From: Epiperipatus broadwayi
Lineage: Eukaryota; Onychophora; Udeonychophora; Euonychophora; Peripatidae
Direction of reading: 5' to 3'
Length of the DNA: 64,000 nt
Assembly: GCA_028023455.1 (NCBI GenBank)
Contig: JAQFVV010012536.1
Coordinates: forward strand, 1,816,001 to 1,880,000
Shown here: in pieces, positions 46,060 through 57,639 of the stretch
Layout: each line of letters starts with the position of its first letter
How positions within the stretch are numbered: the first letter of the stretch is position 1
Position numbers and translations under genes: made by a program
The notes under the pieces: model-generated
What the model saw: the letters and a program-made list of their open reading frames with translations, nothing else
The model's database searches: none
What the model was told of the DNA's origin: nothing

Positions 46060-46217
46060 TATTTAATGTGTGGAGTTATCAATTTATAATTACTTAATTA
46101 GAAAGCACTTTACCTAGAACACTCTTGACCTGGGACAGTTGGCTTTCATTGGCTACTATTCTAGATAAAATGCTTTCTAATTAAGTAATTATAAATGGAT
46201 AATTTCACACATTAATA
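46060..46217. repeat. Hairpin MITE
   Basis: Inverted arms ATTTATAATTACTTAATTAG and AAAGCA mirrored at 46170-46195, with outer ends TTAATGTGTGGAGTTATC/GATAATTTCACACATTAA. The loop is about 70 bases and there is no coding region. Confidence 0.75.
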
Positions 46218-46904
46218 TATATATAATCTGCTCTATTCCTTTCTCACCATTTATCAGATTTATCAGTATTAATAAAAAAAACTATTTACATTTTTAGCAC
46301 CATTGCATTTCTAAATGGTTTTTCTAGATTGCTAAACCATTGCAAAATAAGCATTCTGTTTATAGAATTTTCCAATGTTACACTATAAATATTTGACTTA
46401 CAATTCTTTACTGTGTACATGTTGAAATAGGTATTAATTGAATGCCTTCCCATATAGGTTGGAAATGAGCTATATACAAAATTGATGGTATTTGCATCTG
46501 AAATGATATGTCACCCCTATTTACATTTGGGACTGCTAATGCAAATGGTTATTTGGCATTGAAATAGTAATTCAGTAAGTACAATGTTGCTAAAACTATA
46601 TTATCTTAGGAAAATGTTATATAAAACATTTATGTTTAATTTATAACTCTTATAAGTTAGAGTATTAACCTAAAAGTGGTTTCAATTTTAGCTTAACATG
46701 AGTCGGACAAACACTACTATTATTTTCCAACCATATGGTTTTAGTTTGTATGTTCAGTTTTAATTGGTTGTTCTTTTACATTATTATATGAAAAAATTCC
46801 CATTAAATTTTGATATTTTTCTGATAAAGAGGAAGTTGTACATTTATATTAATAACACATGGATAAGCAATCAGTTTCTGTTTGTCTTATATCATCTTCA
46901 TCCA

Positions 46905-47070
46905 CTACAGAATGAACTCTCTTCAACTTCTGTCCATTTTCTTTGAACTCTAGCCTATCTCATCCATATCATTCCAGCACACTCCTTGTTTCACCCACCC
47001 ATCTCACACATGGTCTCTTTCTAGGTCTTTTAAAATCTCTTGGAATCCAGTTTAAAATTTCAATGGTCTA
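46905..47070 (-). pseudogene. RTE-like LINE C-terminal scrap
   Basis: Minus strand encodes ILNWIPRDFKRPRKRP and VRWVGETR-like residues matching 37200-37643 and 61485-61640; too short and disrupted for any function. Confidence 0.6.
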
Positions 47071-47229
47071 TTTATAATATATATGTGTATATATAAAAAT
47101 AACAAGTTACCCATTAAAAATCTAGTATATGTAAATTTTAAGTTATAATAATGGTTAATGATAATATATAAATTAACAAAAGTATTTTCAATTACATTGT
47201 AATCATTTCCAACCATTAATCATGATTTT

Positions 47230-47900
47230 CAGCTATTATTAATTCAAGCAGAATGAAGATCTTTCCACATTTAATTCAGTTTTTAAATTTCTGATTGTTT
47301 CACCACATAACTTTGGCAAATGTTCATAATACATCCATTCACCTTACATGTAGTTTCTCTCTCTGTTTTTTTAAATCTCTTGGAATTAAGTTTAAGACTT
47401 CAATTGCCCATTTTTATAATCTTTTTTATCAATATGCTCATTCCAGCAGTCTCGTTTTTTTATAATGTCAGCAATGCCTGTTTGTTCTCTTACCCATTTG
47501 ATATTTTCTTGTTACTCCTAACATCCATCTCTCCATGCTTCATTGACAAATATGAAGTCTCTGTATTACTCTTTTCTTAATTATCCAAATCTCTGATCCA
47601 TAAGTAAGAACTGATAAAACACATTTCTTAAAAATCTTCCCATACAAAAATATAAGCATATTTCGTTTTAGTATTAAATTATTTCTACCAATAGCACTCC
47701 ATACAAGGTTAATTCTATATTTAATTTTTATCCATTATGTTTTCATCAATATTAATAATCTGACCAAACTCTTCGTAATTGATAATCTTTTTTTAAAAAA
47801 ATTCATCATTATCTATCTTTATTTTTCTTCCGAGAAAATCCATTAAAAATTTGCTTTAGTCTTTTTAGCATTAACTTTAATCCTATTTTCTAACTTTCTT
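47230..47900 (-). pseudogene. RTE-like LINE reverse transcriptase, decayed C-terminal part
   Basis: Read on the minus strand in shifting frames: KIKYRINLVWSAIGRNN, KKCVLSVLTYGSEIW, MERWMLGV, a WVREQTG-like block, then LNLIPRDLKKQ. The order matches the thumb and C-terminal region of RTE-class proteins and overlaps the copy at 37200-37643 while extending further upstream. Several stops and frameshifts are present. Confidence 0.7.
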
Positions 47901-47977
47901 CTAATAATCTTTGAGTTTATACACACACATATATATAATATTATAATTTGATGTCTGTATTTCTTTAAATCAATATA

Positions 47978-48134
47978 CATAATCTTATAATTGAATATTT
48001 ATAAATACAGTAATTAGATATATGTAAAGTATAACTTTAAAAATTTTATCCACTTAGGAGCAATTTCGACTCTTAGTCTTTGTCAAGTATTAGTTGACAA
48101 AGATTACATTTATAAATATTCAATTATAAGATTA
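47978..48134. repeat. Palindrome with a decayed hammerhead-like module
   Basis: Arms AATCTTATAATTGAATATTT and its reverse (48108-48134) flank a minus-strand module: TTGACAA (48080-48086), A, stem II GACT/AGTC with loop AAG, GAAA (48064-48067), TTGCTCC. CTGANGA has become TTGACAA (two changes), but the perfect stem II next to GAAA keeps the hammerhead signature. Confidence 0.55.
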
Positions 48135-48142
48135 TATATATA

Positions 48143-48173
<31 letters not shown>

Positions 48174-48447
48174 ATGTGTGTACACATAACCTTAATGAAA
48201 GCTCAAAAAGACAATTGTCTAGGATGGAAATAAATTTAAGAAGGAGAGATGCTTTGCTGTAGCATTTAATAATGCAAATTTATTTTAACCAAAATAAATT
48301 TTCTGAAATTTATCTTATCATTGGGACTCGAGTTTCACCCATAAATTGTTGTAAAGAGTGGTGACCGAGAAAGAAAGAGACATCAAAGAAAAACTTATTA
48401 CAGCTGTGTAATATATAATAATAAATGACAACTATACAAGTAGTTGT

Positions 48448-48527
48448 CAAGCGTTGGTGGCCTAGCGGTTAGCATAGTTGCCTTCGAAGCAGTTGTTCCG
48501 GGGTCGCTTTCCGGTCAACGCTTTGAC
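48448..48527 (+). repeat. tRNA-derived SINE family 1 with target duplications
   Basis: GCGTTGGTGGCCTAGCGGTTAG, anticodon-like loop CTTCGAA, B-box region GGGGTCGCTTTCCGG, GTCAACGCTTTGAC, then (AT)n and A6. Flanks AACTATACAAGTAGTTG (48430-48446) and AACTATATAAGTAGTTT (48545-48561) are near-identical and mark the target-site duplication. Confidence 0.8.
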
Positions 48528-48534
48528 ATATATA

Positions 48535-49419
48535 TATATAAAAAAACTATATAAGTAGTTTTATTAAACCTATTCATATAACTATTAAATATTAAGAGAA
48601 CTCAATAAATGAATTGATTAGAGAACAACAAATAAACAAAATTGATTCAAAAGATAAATCGACATTTTATATATTTTTAATATAAAATATTTTACTTTTT
48701 TTTTATATACATATAATTTTTTTCTATTTTTTTTCAAAAGAAATTGATTTTCTTTGTATGTTTCACCTGATAAAATACACAATGGCCTTTCAATTCCTAC
48801 TAGACTTCGATTTTCTAAAATGTCATCTTCCCTGGTTTTGAAATCATAATTTCCACAAGCCATTTATTGATTAGGAATCATCATTCATCTTCAGTTGTTC
48901 TAAAATTAGAGAGAACTATCTACTTAGATTGTAATTTCTAAGCTTACTAAAGTAAAATAATGGTTTTTGAATTATAAGAAAACATAAAATGGCGGACATT
49001 ATTATAAATAAAAAATAAACCTAATTTGTAATCAAATATTATTCAAAATAATTTTAAAATTCTGCATTTTTTTTAAGTGAAATTATTGATTAATATTTTT
49101 TTCAGAAAAAAGTATTCTGAAAAATAAAATTACCTATTTTTTTTTTTGTTACATTATATACCTTTCAATATATATTCTTTATGAATAAGAAAAAAAAATC
49201 TATAATACTTATATTCATTTATTAAAAATTATATATTTATACACGTATATTTTGTCATATATATATATATAATGATTTCAATATACGTGTGTGTTTAATT
49301 TATAGCAATATGTTGAAATAAATGTTTTCTAGGGCAAAAGATATGTAATAAATCATGTTTTGGGGAGCAACTGTGTAAATAAAATACTAATGCTTTGACG
49401 CTTGCCACCAGCTGGCTAA
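48535..49419. other. Non-coding AT-rich stretch
   Basis: (AT)n near 49258 and T-runs; no gene. The 81-codon minus frame at 48618-48863 has no recognisable motif and ends in a hydrophobic low-complexity tail. Confidence 0.45.
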
Positions 49420-49650
49420 TGTACCCTCTGTTAGTTATGACTCACTTGGTTAGAGCGTTACCTTAAAATTTAATATTCAAAGAATCTAAGGGTCCAGGTT
49501 CGATTCCTATGCTAGTACTGTCACTGGTCAAGCTAGAAACACCTGAAGAAGAGAGAATAATATCTCTCAAAATGTTTTGCACATACTAACCTGTGTGCTA
49601 TTATTAACAGTTGAATGTATTTGGAATATTTAAATAAAATTAAATTTTTC
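49420..49650 (+). repeat. SINE-like repeat family 2 with hammerhead-like hairpin
   Basis: tRNA-like head: ACTCACTTGGTTAGAGCGTT (A-box region) and CCAGGTTCGATTCCTATGC (B-box region). Body homologous to 40536-40750. At 49543 the body reads CTGAAGA, A, GAGAGA/TCTCTC (a perfect six-pair stem with an ATAATA loop), then AAAAT. This has the layout of the Penelope-type hammerhead-like modules with G12 replaced by A. Confidence 0.65.
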
Positions 49651-49734
49651 TAAAGACATTCAATACTCATATTAGATTATATAATTTTCTACTTCTTCTT
49701 TTCCTATGTATTGATTTCTATTATAACATATCAA

Positions 49735-49965
49735 ACCATTTACACCTTTTGAAACACTTTTATTTATATCAAACTAACAGTTTCGACTGTCCTGCAGTCA
49801 TCATCAGAGCTTTTTACAATTCTATTTATAGAGTTGGGTTTTTAGAAATAGGATTGTAAAGAGTTCTGATGATGACTGCAGAACAGTTGAAACTGTTAGT
49901 TTGATATAAATAAAAGTATTGATAAAGTGTTTCAAAAGGTGTAAATGGTATGATATATATTAGAT
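49735..49965. repeat. Head-to-head Penelope-like ends (palindrome)
   Basis: Each arm contains the terminal sequence seen at 39847-39965: ACCTTTTGAAACACTTT, TATCAAACTAACAGTTTC, GACTGTCCTGCAGTCATCATCAG on the left and the reverse on the right, with a 60-base middle. Ribozyme-like cores are on minus (TTTC 49781-49784, TCATCAG 49801-49807) and plus (CTGATGA 49866-49872, GAAAC 49889-49893). In the plus copy stem II is GACTG/CAGTT. Confidence 0.7.
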
Positions 49966-51084
49966 GATCACATGGTTGTTACCGAGATAATAATTGTTAA
50001 ATAGTTTGATAAATTTTAGTGATTTTTTTTTATTTGTTTGAGAAAATTCTTCCGTACAAATGATAACTTAATTATTTCATCGCATTTGTTAGTACAATTT
50101 TTTATTATTATTTTTATAACAATATATAAATGTATTGTAACTGAACAAAAAAAAGAGTGCCAAACGATTTGACCAATTACTGATTAGATAAGCTTGAGCT
50201 TAACCTATTAAACATATGTATAGTCACTTTACAAGACCCTATAATTGAAGAATATTTATTTTAAGGAAGTATTATACAGATGTGTATTTATAAGTAATCA
50301 CAATAATATTTCAGGATTCTACTACGACTTAAAGTATAACTGTGGATTTACAAGAATAAATAATTCCTATAACATTCTTATATTCGGGGTAACAAGATTG
50401 TTCTAAGCTTTCATATTATATAAATTCGATTTAAAGTTATCCCAGGATAATATTAAAGTACTCAAGGGTCTTTTTTTATGTGGTAGATAGGTTCCACAGA
50501 AAACCCGCATTTAAAAAATCACACAAAAATAGACTTAACTTATCTTGAAAGATGTGGAGTACATTCTGTAATTTTCAAAAATCACATAAAAACAAAGCAA
50601 CAATGTAAAATTACTTTAAAATTCACATAAAAAAATAATGAAATAAAGTATGACTAATAAAAAATTTCAAATATTTGAAAAAAATTGATACAAAACAAAC
50701 TTTTATTACTTTTTTTTTTATTAACTACTGTATTTAATTTTATTTAAAACAATATGTTTTTACGAGTAATTTATTTGACATTTTTTCTTACATATTTTAA
50801 TCATTATCACTATTTGAAAATATGTGGGTTTATTTGTGAACTGGTAAGAAATCAGATTCATCTCAAGAGGAAATACAATTAGCGCCAACTTCAGTCTTGT
50901 GCTGTATTAATGGTTTTCTGTTGACAATGTAATTGGTAATTAAACTTTGAGACAATGATTTTACTAATTATTTATGAAGCTCACGATATCCAGACTGCTA
51001 TGTTTAGCTGTTAGAGAATGCACTTCCACAAGTGCAACTATATATATATAACACACTTCTACGAGTGTGTTAATAATGAAAATT

Positions 51085-51270
51085 TTCTTTTATACACATA
51101 TATACATGGAGAAACATTTAGACAGAAAAAAGTTACAAGTAAAAATATTTAAAAATTTTTAAAGATACATTCTTTTTAAGTAGAAATTAAAAGTTCTTAA
51201 ATATTTTTACTTGTAACTTTTTTTGTCTAAAAGTTTCTCCATCTATATATATGTATAAAAGAAAATATAA
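51085..51270. repeat. Hairpin nested in the TA-flanked element
   Basis: GGAGAAACATTTAGACAG, then AAAGTTACAAGTAAAAATAT on the left; reversed at 51197-51241 with small differences. (AT)-rich outer flanks also pair (ACACATATATACATGG / CCATCTATATATATGT). Confidence 0.7.
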
Positions 51271-51297
51271 ACATACATAACACAGACATACAACTAT

Positions 51298-51483
51298 TTA
51301 GCTCTCATTGGAATTTAGTTCATAATTTGTGTCATTAACAAGAAAATGATTTTCCAATTGATTAGAAAGTTGAAGACTTTCTTGAATAATTTTTGCTGTG
51401 AAATGAACAGGTTCCAATTCTGTTTCATTATCTTTTTCTAAATCTTCTATGGTATCTAAATTTATTGCCAAATATTTTTCCAA
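51298..51483 (-). pseudogene. 61-residue acidic remnant, possibly transposase tail
   Basis: Encodes an acidic segment (NLDTIEDLEKDNETELEP, ESLQLSNQLENHF, NDTNYELNSNES) with no catalytic motif. Its place inside a TA-flanked inverted-repeat element and its acidic, helix-forming make-up are compatible with the C-terminus of a pogo/Tigger-type transposase, but I cannot confirm homology. The stop is natural; no further coding is visible upstream. Confidence 0.35.
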
Positions 51484-51948
51484 TGGGTATTTAAAGTATG
51501 TAAAATTTAATGCATGTATATAAAACGGGGAAATCCTGATTTTAAGTGAAATATGAATTTCTTTATCGCATAAAAGAAAACTGCATAAAAAATATAAAGA
51601 AGATATATGAATCGTATAACTTCAAAATCACATTAAATAATCTGCACAAAAAGAGACCCAGGTGTATACTAAATAATATTATTTAAAATTTTAAATCTTT
51701 AAAATTATAAATTATTATTATTGATATAATTAAATAGCAAAGGATATTTTATTGTACTTAATTTATATTTTAAGCAACTAAATATTAATGGGAAGATGGT
51801 CTAAGTGTATAAAAACAATGATCAACATTTTATATCAAGCAGTATTCTTTTAACTAACATATAATAATTATAGAATCAAGTGACCATATTAATTAATTAA
51901 AGCCAAAGACCAGCTAATTAACAAAGTATAATTATCTTAATTAATAAT

Positions 51949-52057
<109 letters not shown>

Positions 52058-52205
52058 TAAAAATATATTTAAATGAATGAAATATCAATAATAAGTTCTC
52101 TGTAATGATGGTAAATATTCTTATGTTTTTAATTATTGGAAAATGATTCATACTTTATTACTAATTAAAAGTGTGGTGTATTTTGACATGATGCAAAGCA
52201 AAAGA

Positions 52206-52228
52206 CTTTATTGGGGGGGGGGGGGATT
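52206..52228 (+). repeat. G homopolymer
   Basis: A run of about 14 G in otherwise AT-rich DNA; other short G or C runs occur near 27991, 32408 and 60718. Confidence 0.8.
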
Positions 52229-52589
52229 AAGATTTGTTCAAAAGATTTAATTATAAATAATAAACAAAATAAAAGAATGTTGATTTGCATCTTAATTAAT
52301 AATAATAAAATCCATTTTCTCTAGGTATCTGACTTATAAACTTAGTTATTTCATAAAAGAACAAAACATTAATGCAGCTTATAATATTATTCTTAATGTA
52401 TGGCTTTAATTAACCTGATCCTGATAGGTACTGCTGACATGCTCACATTATGAATAAAATCATAATACAATGTTGTCAGGAGTTTAAGAAACTGATCAAT
52501 AATATTTATACAAGTATTAATGCCACAAGTATAATTGAATATGTGATATGATGTTTATAAAAATGTCAAGAGTACCTATGTGGATAATA

Positions 52590-52790
52590 TTATATGTAGA
52601 GCTTGCAAACCAGCTCTTAACAAGCTTTGCAGTATATCCCCAACTCCAGACCAGTTTCTGCTACTGGCTTCCTCAGTGAGGTGCTAGAATATTCAAGCAT
52701 TAGCTAGCTGTGTATAGAGCATTTGTAATACAAGCTTGTTAAGTTAGGTCATGTGACATATGACTTGATTTCTTTCTAATTATATGTGGA
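52590..52790 (-). repeat. Repeat family C copy, minus strand
   Basis: GGGGATATACTGCAAAGCTTG, TTAAGAGCTGGTTTGCAAGC and the ribozyme module on the minus strand. The adjacent 52710-52770 part carries TAATACAAGCTTGTTAAG and TAGGTCATGTGACATATGAC on the plus strand, so the copy is folded back on itself. Confidence 0.65.
52644..52681 (-). ncRNA. Hammerhead-like ribozyme motif (family C)
   Basis: Minus strand: CCTCA, CTGAGGA (52670-52676), AGCCAGTAGCA with only a GC/GC stem II, GAAAC (52654-52658), TG, GTC (52649-52651), TGGAG. The core and triplet are intact and stem I pairs with one G.T and one mismatch. The short stem II is the main doubt. Confidence 0.5.
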
Positions 52791-52799
52791 TAAATAAGA

Positions 52800-54158
52800 A
52801 TAATAATGTTTATAAAATAACTTAACAATATGCTTTAGTTACCTTTAATTATAGAAGCATAGGGTTAAATTAATAGAACATATAAAAATGTCAGGTATTG
52901 TTACTTAACTATGATTAGTTGTTAATTAACTTTAAATATTAATAACTGGTCTCCATAGTACAAAGAATTAATAACACACTCTTATATTAATCATAAATAA
53001 TCATAAATGTAATATACTGATTGTATATTCTTTTTTATACCTTTCTTTTTGTGATAACTTTTACTGAACAAGATAAATCTAGATATTCTAATACTTAAAC
53101 AACATTCTTTCAAAATATTTGAAAATGATTAAATCCTTTGACATTTTAAGTTGTAAAATCATAATGCATGAGAGAAACAAAAGTCAATCCTTATGATAAT
53201 CAGTAATGAAGGTTGAGCTTTTTAAATACAATCCATTACTAGTGAGTTTTAAAATATTTCAAAAATCACAACAAGTCAATTTATTTTTAAGGTGTGTTAT
53301 ATAATAAATAATCTCTTGAATCCAATAATTGTGAGTTAAAATTTTTCCAGAGGATCACAATAAGATGTTTTATTTCTTAGGTGTAGAAACATAATTATTG
53401 ATGTTTTAAGAGATAGCATTCATAAATTATAATTTTTCTCAAAATATTTATGAAGAGAAAATTCATCAGTTAAAAATTCATTTGAAAATAGTTATCAATA
53501 AAAGTGTTTATCTCAATGAAGATAAAATGTATTAGTTAAAATTCATTTTTTAACTATAACTATCCAATGCACTAGTATTTATCCAGGAAACATTAGGTTG
53601 CTGTTATAAATATAACATTATGCAAAAAAAAATTGGGGGAGACTGGATAAGTGAATAGCATGGTTTAAATGAAAGTAGTATTCCTACATAAATTTAAATT
53701 TTCATATTTAAATTCAAGTTGTAATGTTTTATTCCTTTTAAATTGGATTACAAGATGATGAATGTGGTTAGATATTTAGTTCTTCATTAAAGACAGTCTC
53801 GAGGTAAATTTTCCATTAAGATAAATGTTTATTTGATTTTCTACCTCATTATCATAGTGTTGCAAGAAGCCAGTATTGCTAAATTTAAGTCTAATACAGT
53901 TTATTTGCAATCAGTTAATAAAGAAGAATAACCAATTCTGAGCACATAGGTGTATTTATAGGTTTGCATCACATGATTAATAAGAATATCATCTTTGTTC
54001 AAAATTTATCTTTTTTATCTTTTCATGGGAAAATTTTATCATTGTTGCGAGGATACAATATATAGCAGGTAAGCTTTGAAAGTTTTAAAAACTTATAGCA
54101 CCAAATTTCTAATACAATTATTCCAAAATTACAAAATAATATTTTAAATATTCTACTA
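52800..54158. other. Non-coding AT-rich stretch
   Basis: I see no gene or repeat family. Confidence 0.45.
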
Positions 54159-54564
54159 CAACAGCATAATGCTGTGTTAAATATTACAGTTTACAAACAT
54201 CACCTATAAAAAAAAATGATTTATTTACATACATTTAATATCAAATAAGAAGAATGACGTATCGTAAATTCTAGTAAATTTCATTAGCGTCTTTCATTCA
54301 AGCATGTAATAGTAATTTAAAGTGATTATTTAATATATTCACGCTTTCACTTTCAAACACTTAAGATTCGCCCATATAAAAGCGGTTGGGTTCGAAAAGA
54401 TAGATGACCATTCTATCTTTTCCAAAGACTTTATCATGTGGTTGAGTGTTAGTATTCATTCATTTATAGTTAAAATCTTCAAAGCGCATGTGCAACAGCG
54501 TAATGCTGTGTTAAATATTACAGTTTACAAACATCGCGCTATAAAAAAAATGATTTATTTACAT
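54159..54564 (+). repeat. 72-bp direct repeats bracketing 260 bases
   Basis: CAACAGC(A/G)TAATGCTGTG..TATTACAGTTTACAAACATC..TGATTTATTTACAT at 54159-54230 and again at 54493-54564. The middle includes TTCACGCTTTCACTTTC and CCCATATAAAAGCGGTTGG. The arrangement resembles the 118-bp terminal repeat element at 23837-24366 but has no hammerhead core that I can see. Confidence 0.65.
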
Positions 54565-54704
54565 TAATTAATAAAAATAAAAATACATATTATCATTTTA
54601 ATTGTAATATATTAAAATAAATGATTTTACTTTATTTATTTTTAAGTTCTCATTATAATTAATATATTATTATTAATAATTTATAAATTTATTTAAATAT
54701 TTTC

Positions 54705-55160
54705 ACATGACTCTCAACTATGCATGCTATCTCGTACTGCGGACACACTTGATCACACACATGTTGAAAAGATAAATAATCACCAATATGCATATTTCAT
54801 GCTAAACCAGCACTTGCCAGTTGGTCTAATGAAATGGATGGCTGAATATTTGTTGGGTGGAGTGGATTGAAACCTGTCCATTAAAATATGAAGATTGGCT
54901 ATCTCAATATAAGCTGAGCATTGATTGTATATATGTGTGTAGATGATAATCTGGACCAACTGATGAGTGCTGCTTTAGCACGAAATACCTATATTGGTGA
55001 TTATTTGTCTTTTCGCCATGTGTGTGATCAAGTGTGTCAGCAGTATGGGATAGCATGTATAGTTGAGGGTCGTGTGCAAGTCTGAGTTCAAACCCCTATA
55101 TATTACATATTGGAGTGCAGGTATGAAAAAGCATGTACTGTAGAAAAAAATGTATATATT
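54705..55160. repeat. Family B foldback copy
   Basis: Arms ATCACACACATGTTGAAAAG (54752) and the inverse (55008-55030) flank GGTGGAGTGGATTGAAACC and TTGGCTATCTCAATATAAGC, which match the 472-bp unit of 14243-15791. The minus module near 54795-54830 has lost CTGATGA (CTGGCAA); the plus module is intact. GAGTTCAAACCCC (55084-55096) follows. Confidence 0.7.
54955..54998 (+). ncRNA. Type I hammerhead ribozyme motif, intact (family B)
   Basis: ACCAA (54955-54959), CTGATGA (54960-54966), stem II GTGCTG/TAGCAC (one G.T) with loop CTT, GAAA (54982-54985), stem III ATA-CC-TAT, triplet ATA ending 54993, return TTGGT (54994-54998). All core bases canonical, stem I five pairs. Confidence 0.7.
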
Positions 55161-56239
55161 AAGTATTTTGTTATCATATTCTTTTAAATTTAAATATATT
55201 CGATAACTAGAATCATTCTTGCTCACACACATATATATATATTTAAGTGTTATGTTAAAACTTTCTATCATTATTAAGTGTAATTTTAATTGCGTGTGTT
55301 CAAAATAAAGTTATTACTATACTGACACTATTTTTAAATAATATATTTTTATTATTATTACAGTTATGCTTTTATGTTTTGTTCTTTTAAAATTAAGTCT
55401 ATGTTGTGTTTTTATAACTGAATATAAACTGCCAGAAAAGAAATTGATACTCATTTGAAAATGCTGTAATTATAAAATATATTGGAGAAGTTATCTTGGA
55501 ACAGTTTAATAATTTGCCTTCTAAGATAACATTATCAATAATATTATCACTTTAATAATGTTATTTATAACCATGACAACAATAATAGCAATAATTAATA
55601 ATATTTATTATATTGATAAGCCAACAAAAATTTTTAGAAATTCTGTTTATAACCATAAATTTAGATACAGTAAATATTACAATATATATATATTATTAAA
55701 AATAGCCATCACAGTTTAAAAACATTAGTTTAATACATGTTTTTAGAAATCTATAATTAATAATTGGTATAGTAAATAAACTATGAAACGGATGGACTGT
55801 TTTGTTACATTGCATAGAATTCTATCTTAAAGATTATATTTAAAAAAAAACATTCTATTGATGTAGTAATAGAACATATGTTTAACAGTTCTATGGATGT
55901 CGGTAATTTTCCACAGCCATTCCAGATAATCTTCAAATATTACCTGATAACTGAATACTATCTATTCTTATCTAGATGAAAAACTGCTCTAGTTTTCATT
56001 ATCTGGCAATTGATAATCCAAATGAAATATGCCTTTTTTTTTAATGTTCTCTGAGGTTCTTTTGGAGAGGTTTTGCCCTGAAGGCATATATTTAATGGTT
56101 TTATCTATATCTCTTACATATATATACACATAATGACGGGCTTTATTACTCAGAGTTCATAAGAAGTTTTAGCATCAACAGTCTCAGCAGATTTGATCTA
56201 GGAAACCACTCTGATCATAAGCTTTTGGGGTACTTATAT
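55161..56239. other. Non-coding AT-rich stretch
   Basis: (AT)n tracts and no gene. Confidence 0.45.
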
Positions 56240-56950
56240 ATTATCCTGTAAACCAACATGGCAGCCATTTTTAATTATACTCTTTCAGGGGCCCTACAAG
56301 TGTTTGTTTATATATTTATTTAAATTTCATTTTGCCAAATATGTGATAGCTGTGAAGTTTAAATAATTAATAAATTAATTATAATTCCATTCAGAAAGTA
56401 TATTTCAATTTTTTTATTATTTATTTATATTATATTTAAATGTTTACACATTCAGAACATTGTCATAGTTTTGTTTACATTTAGAATCTTTATTTTTGTC
56501 ACTAGCATTTTGGCAAAATGATGAAAGTTTAGGATCTTCTATTGTCAGAACAGCATGCAGCAGAGTATTCCCAAGGATATGGAATCCTGCCCTCACAAAA
56601 AATCTGAATTAATGGAGATCATATAACACTTTATGTTTCTTATACATTTTTTTATTTTTATATTAATATGTTGAAGTCTGCACTAATAGACATGATATGA
56701 CACTTTACATTTCTTATATTTTTATTATTTTTACAATAAGTTGACTTTATACAAAAAAAAAAATAAAGTGGAAATATAATTAATTTTTGCAGAAATGTTT
56801 CTTTTTTATTAAAAATAATAAAAAAAGTGTAAATATTAAATACAATCATTTGTTTGTCAGCCATTTTGTTTTAAATATTTATTGCATGCCCCTGAAACTG
56901 TATAATTTTTAAAAAATGGCTGCCAAGCCAGATTGACAGAATAATATACA
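56240..56950. repeat. 0.7-kb inverted-repeat element
   Basis: ATGGCAGCCATTTTTAATTATACTCTTTCAGG-type left arm (56258-56292) is matched in reverse by a right arm with GCCCCTGAAACTG and AAAAATGGCTGCCA (56888-56928). The left arm sequence recurs at the window's last bases (GGCTGCCATCTTAGTTTACC, about 63971), so it is a dispersed family. Two open frames inside are AT-driven and unrecognised. Confidence 0.6.
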
Positions 56951-57119
56951 AGTACCATCTTTGGATTTATTCCACCTTTGGTACTTTTATTGTTTAAACG
57001 TCTTATGAATTCTAAGCAACAAAGACATTTATTATTAAGATATATGTAAATTAGTAGAATAGAAATTACTCTTCTACTCATGTGATCTGAATAGCTAGTG
57101 CTCCAGATCAATACATATT

Positions 57120-57355
57120 TTAAAAGAACAAGTAGTCACCCATTTTTAAAGCCTACTATTAATTAAATCATTCACTGACTGTGCTGCAAATAGGTCATTA
57201 AAAATGAGATGTTTTTTTCTGCCCTGGAATATATAATTTGAACCTATACTAATAAGAATCTGATTTTAAAATCTGGTTTTAAATTGCATGATGCTCTATT
57301 TCCAGAACTGTCATTGAATGTTGATTTATTTAATAGTAGGCTTTAAGAATGAATG
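57120..57355. repeat. Foldback repeat
   Basis: AAAGCCTACTATTAATTAAATCA (57149) pairs with TGATTTATTTAATAGTAGGCTTT ending near 57344; loop about 150 bases. It is non-coding. Confidence 0.65.
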
Positions 57356-57639
57356 ACCGCCCATGCTTTCAAAACAGTTCTTGTTGTAGAGGGTTATCTA
57401 TTTATAGTGAATTGGTGGCAAAATAGTTTCCTTCCATCTAAATCATATCTATCAGCAGGTCCTTATGAATGAAGATGATCATGTCATCTCCAGAAGAAAA
57501 GCAAAAAATAATCATAATAAAGCACTAGAGATGTGTTTTGCAGTGACTATATAAACTCATCTGTGAATCATAAATATGTTTACTCATTGAACATGTTAGT
57601 CTATTTTTTGATTATTTGATATTATTGAGTACTATCTTT

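Larger units (their letters stand above)
50461..51664. mobile_element. TA-flanked DNA transposon remnant (pogo/Tc1-like), 1.2 kb
   Basis: Left end CTCAAGGGTCTTTTTTTATG and reversed right end CACCTGGGTCTCTTTTTGTG are imperfect inverted repeats, each flanked by TA (50459-50460 and 51665-51666). Sub-terminal sequence such as GGTTCCACAGAAAACCCGC resembles the non-coding ends of Tigger/pogo elements. Only a scrap of coding sequence remains (51298-51483). A separate hairpin (51085-51270) is nested inside. Confidence 0.65.

Noticed and set aside
47978-48134. Rho-independent-like terminator or bacterial hairpins
   Set aside because: The sequence is clearly eukaryotic; the hairpins belong to dispersed repeats.
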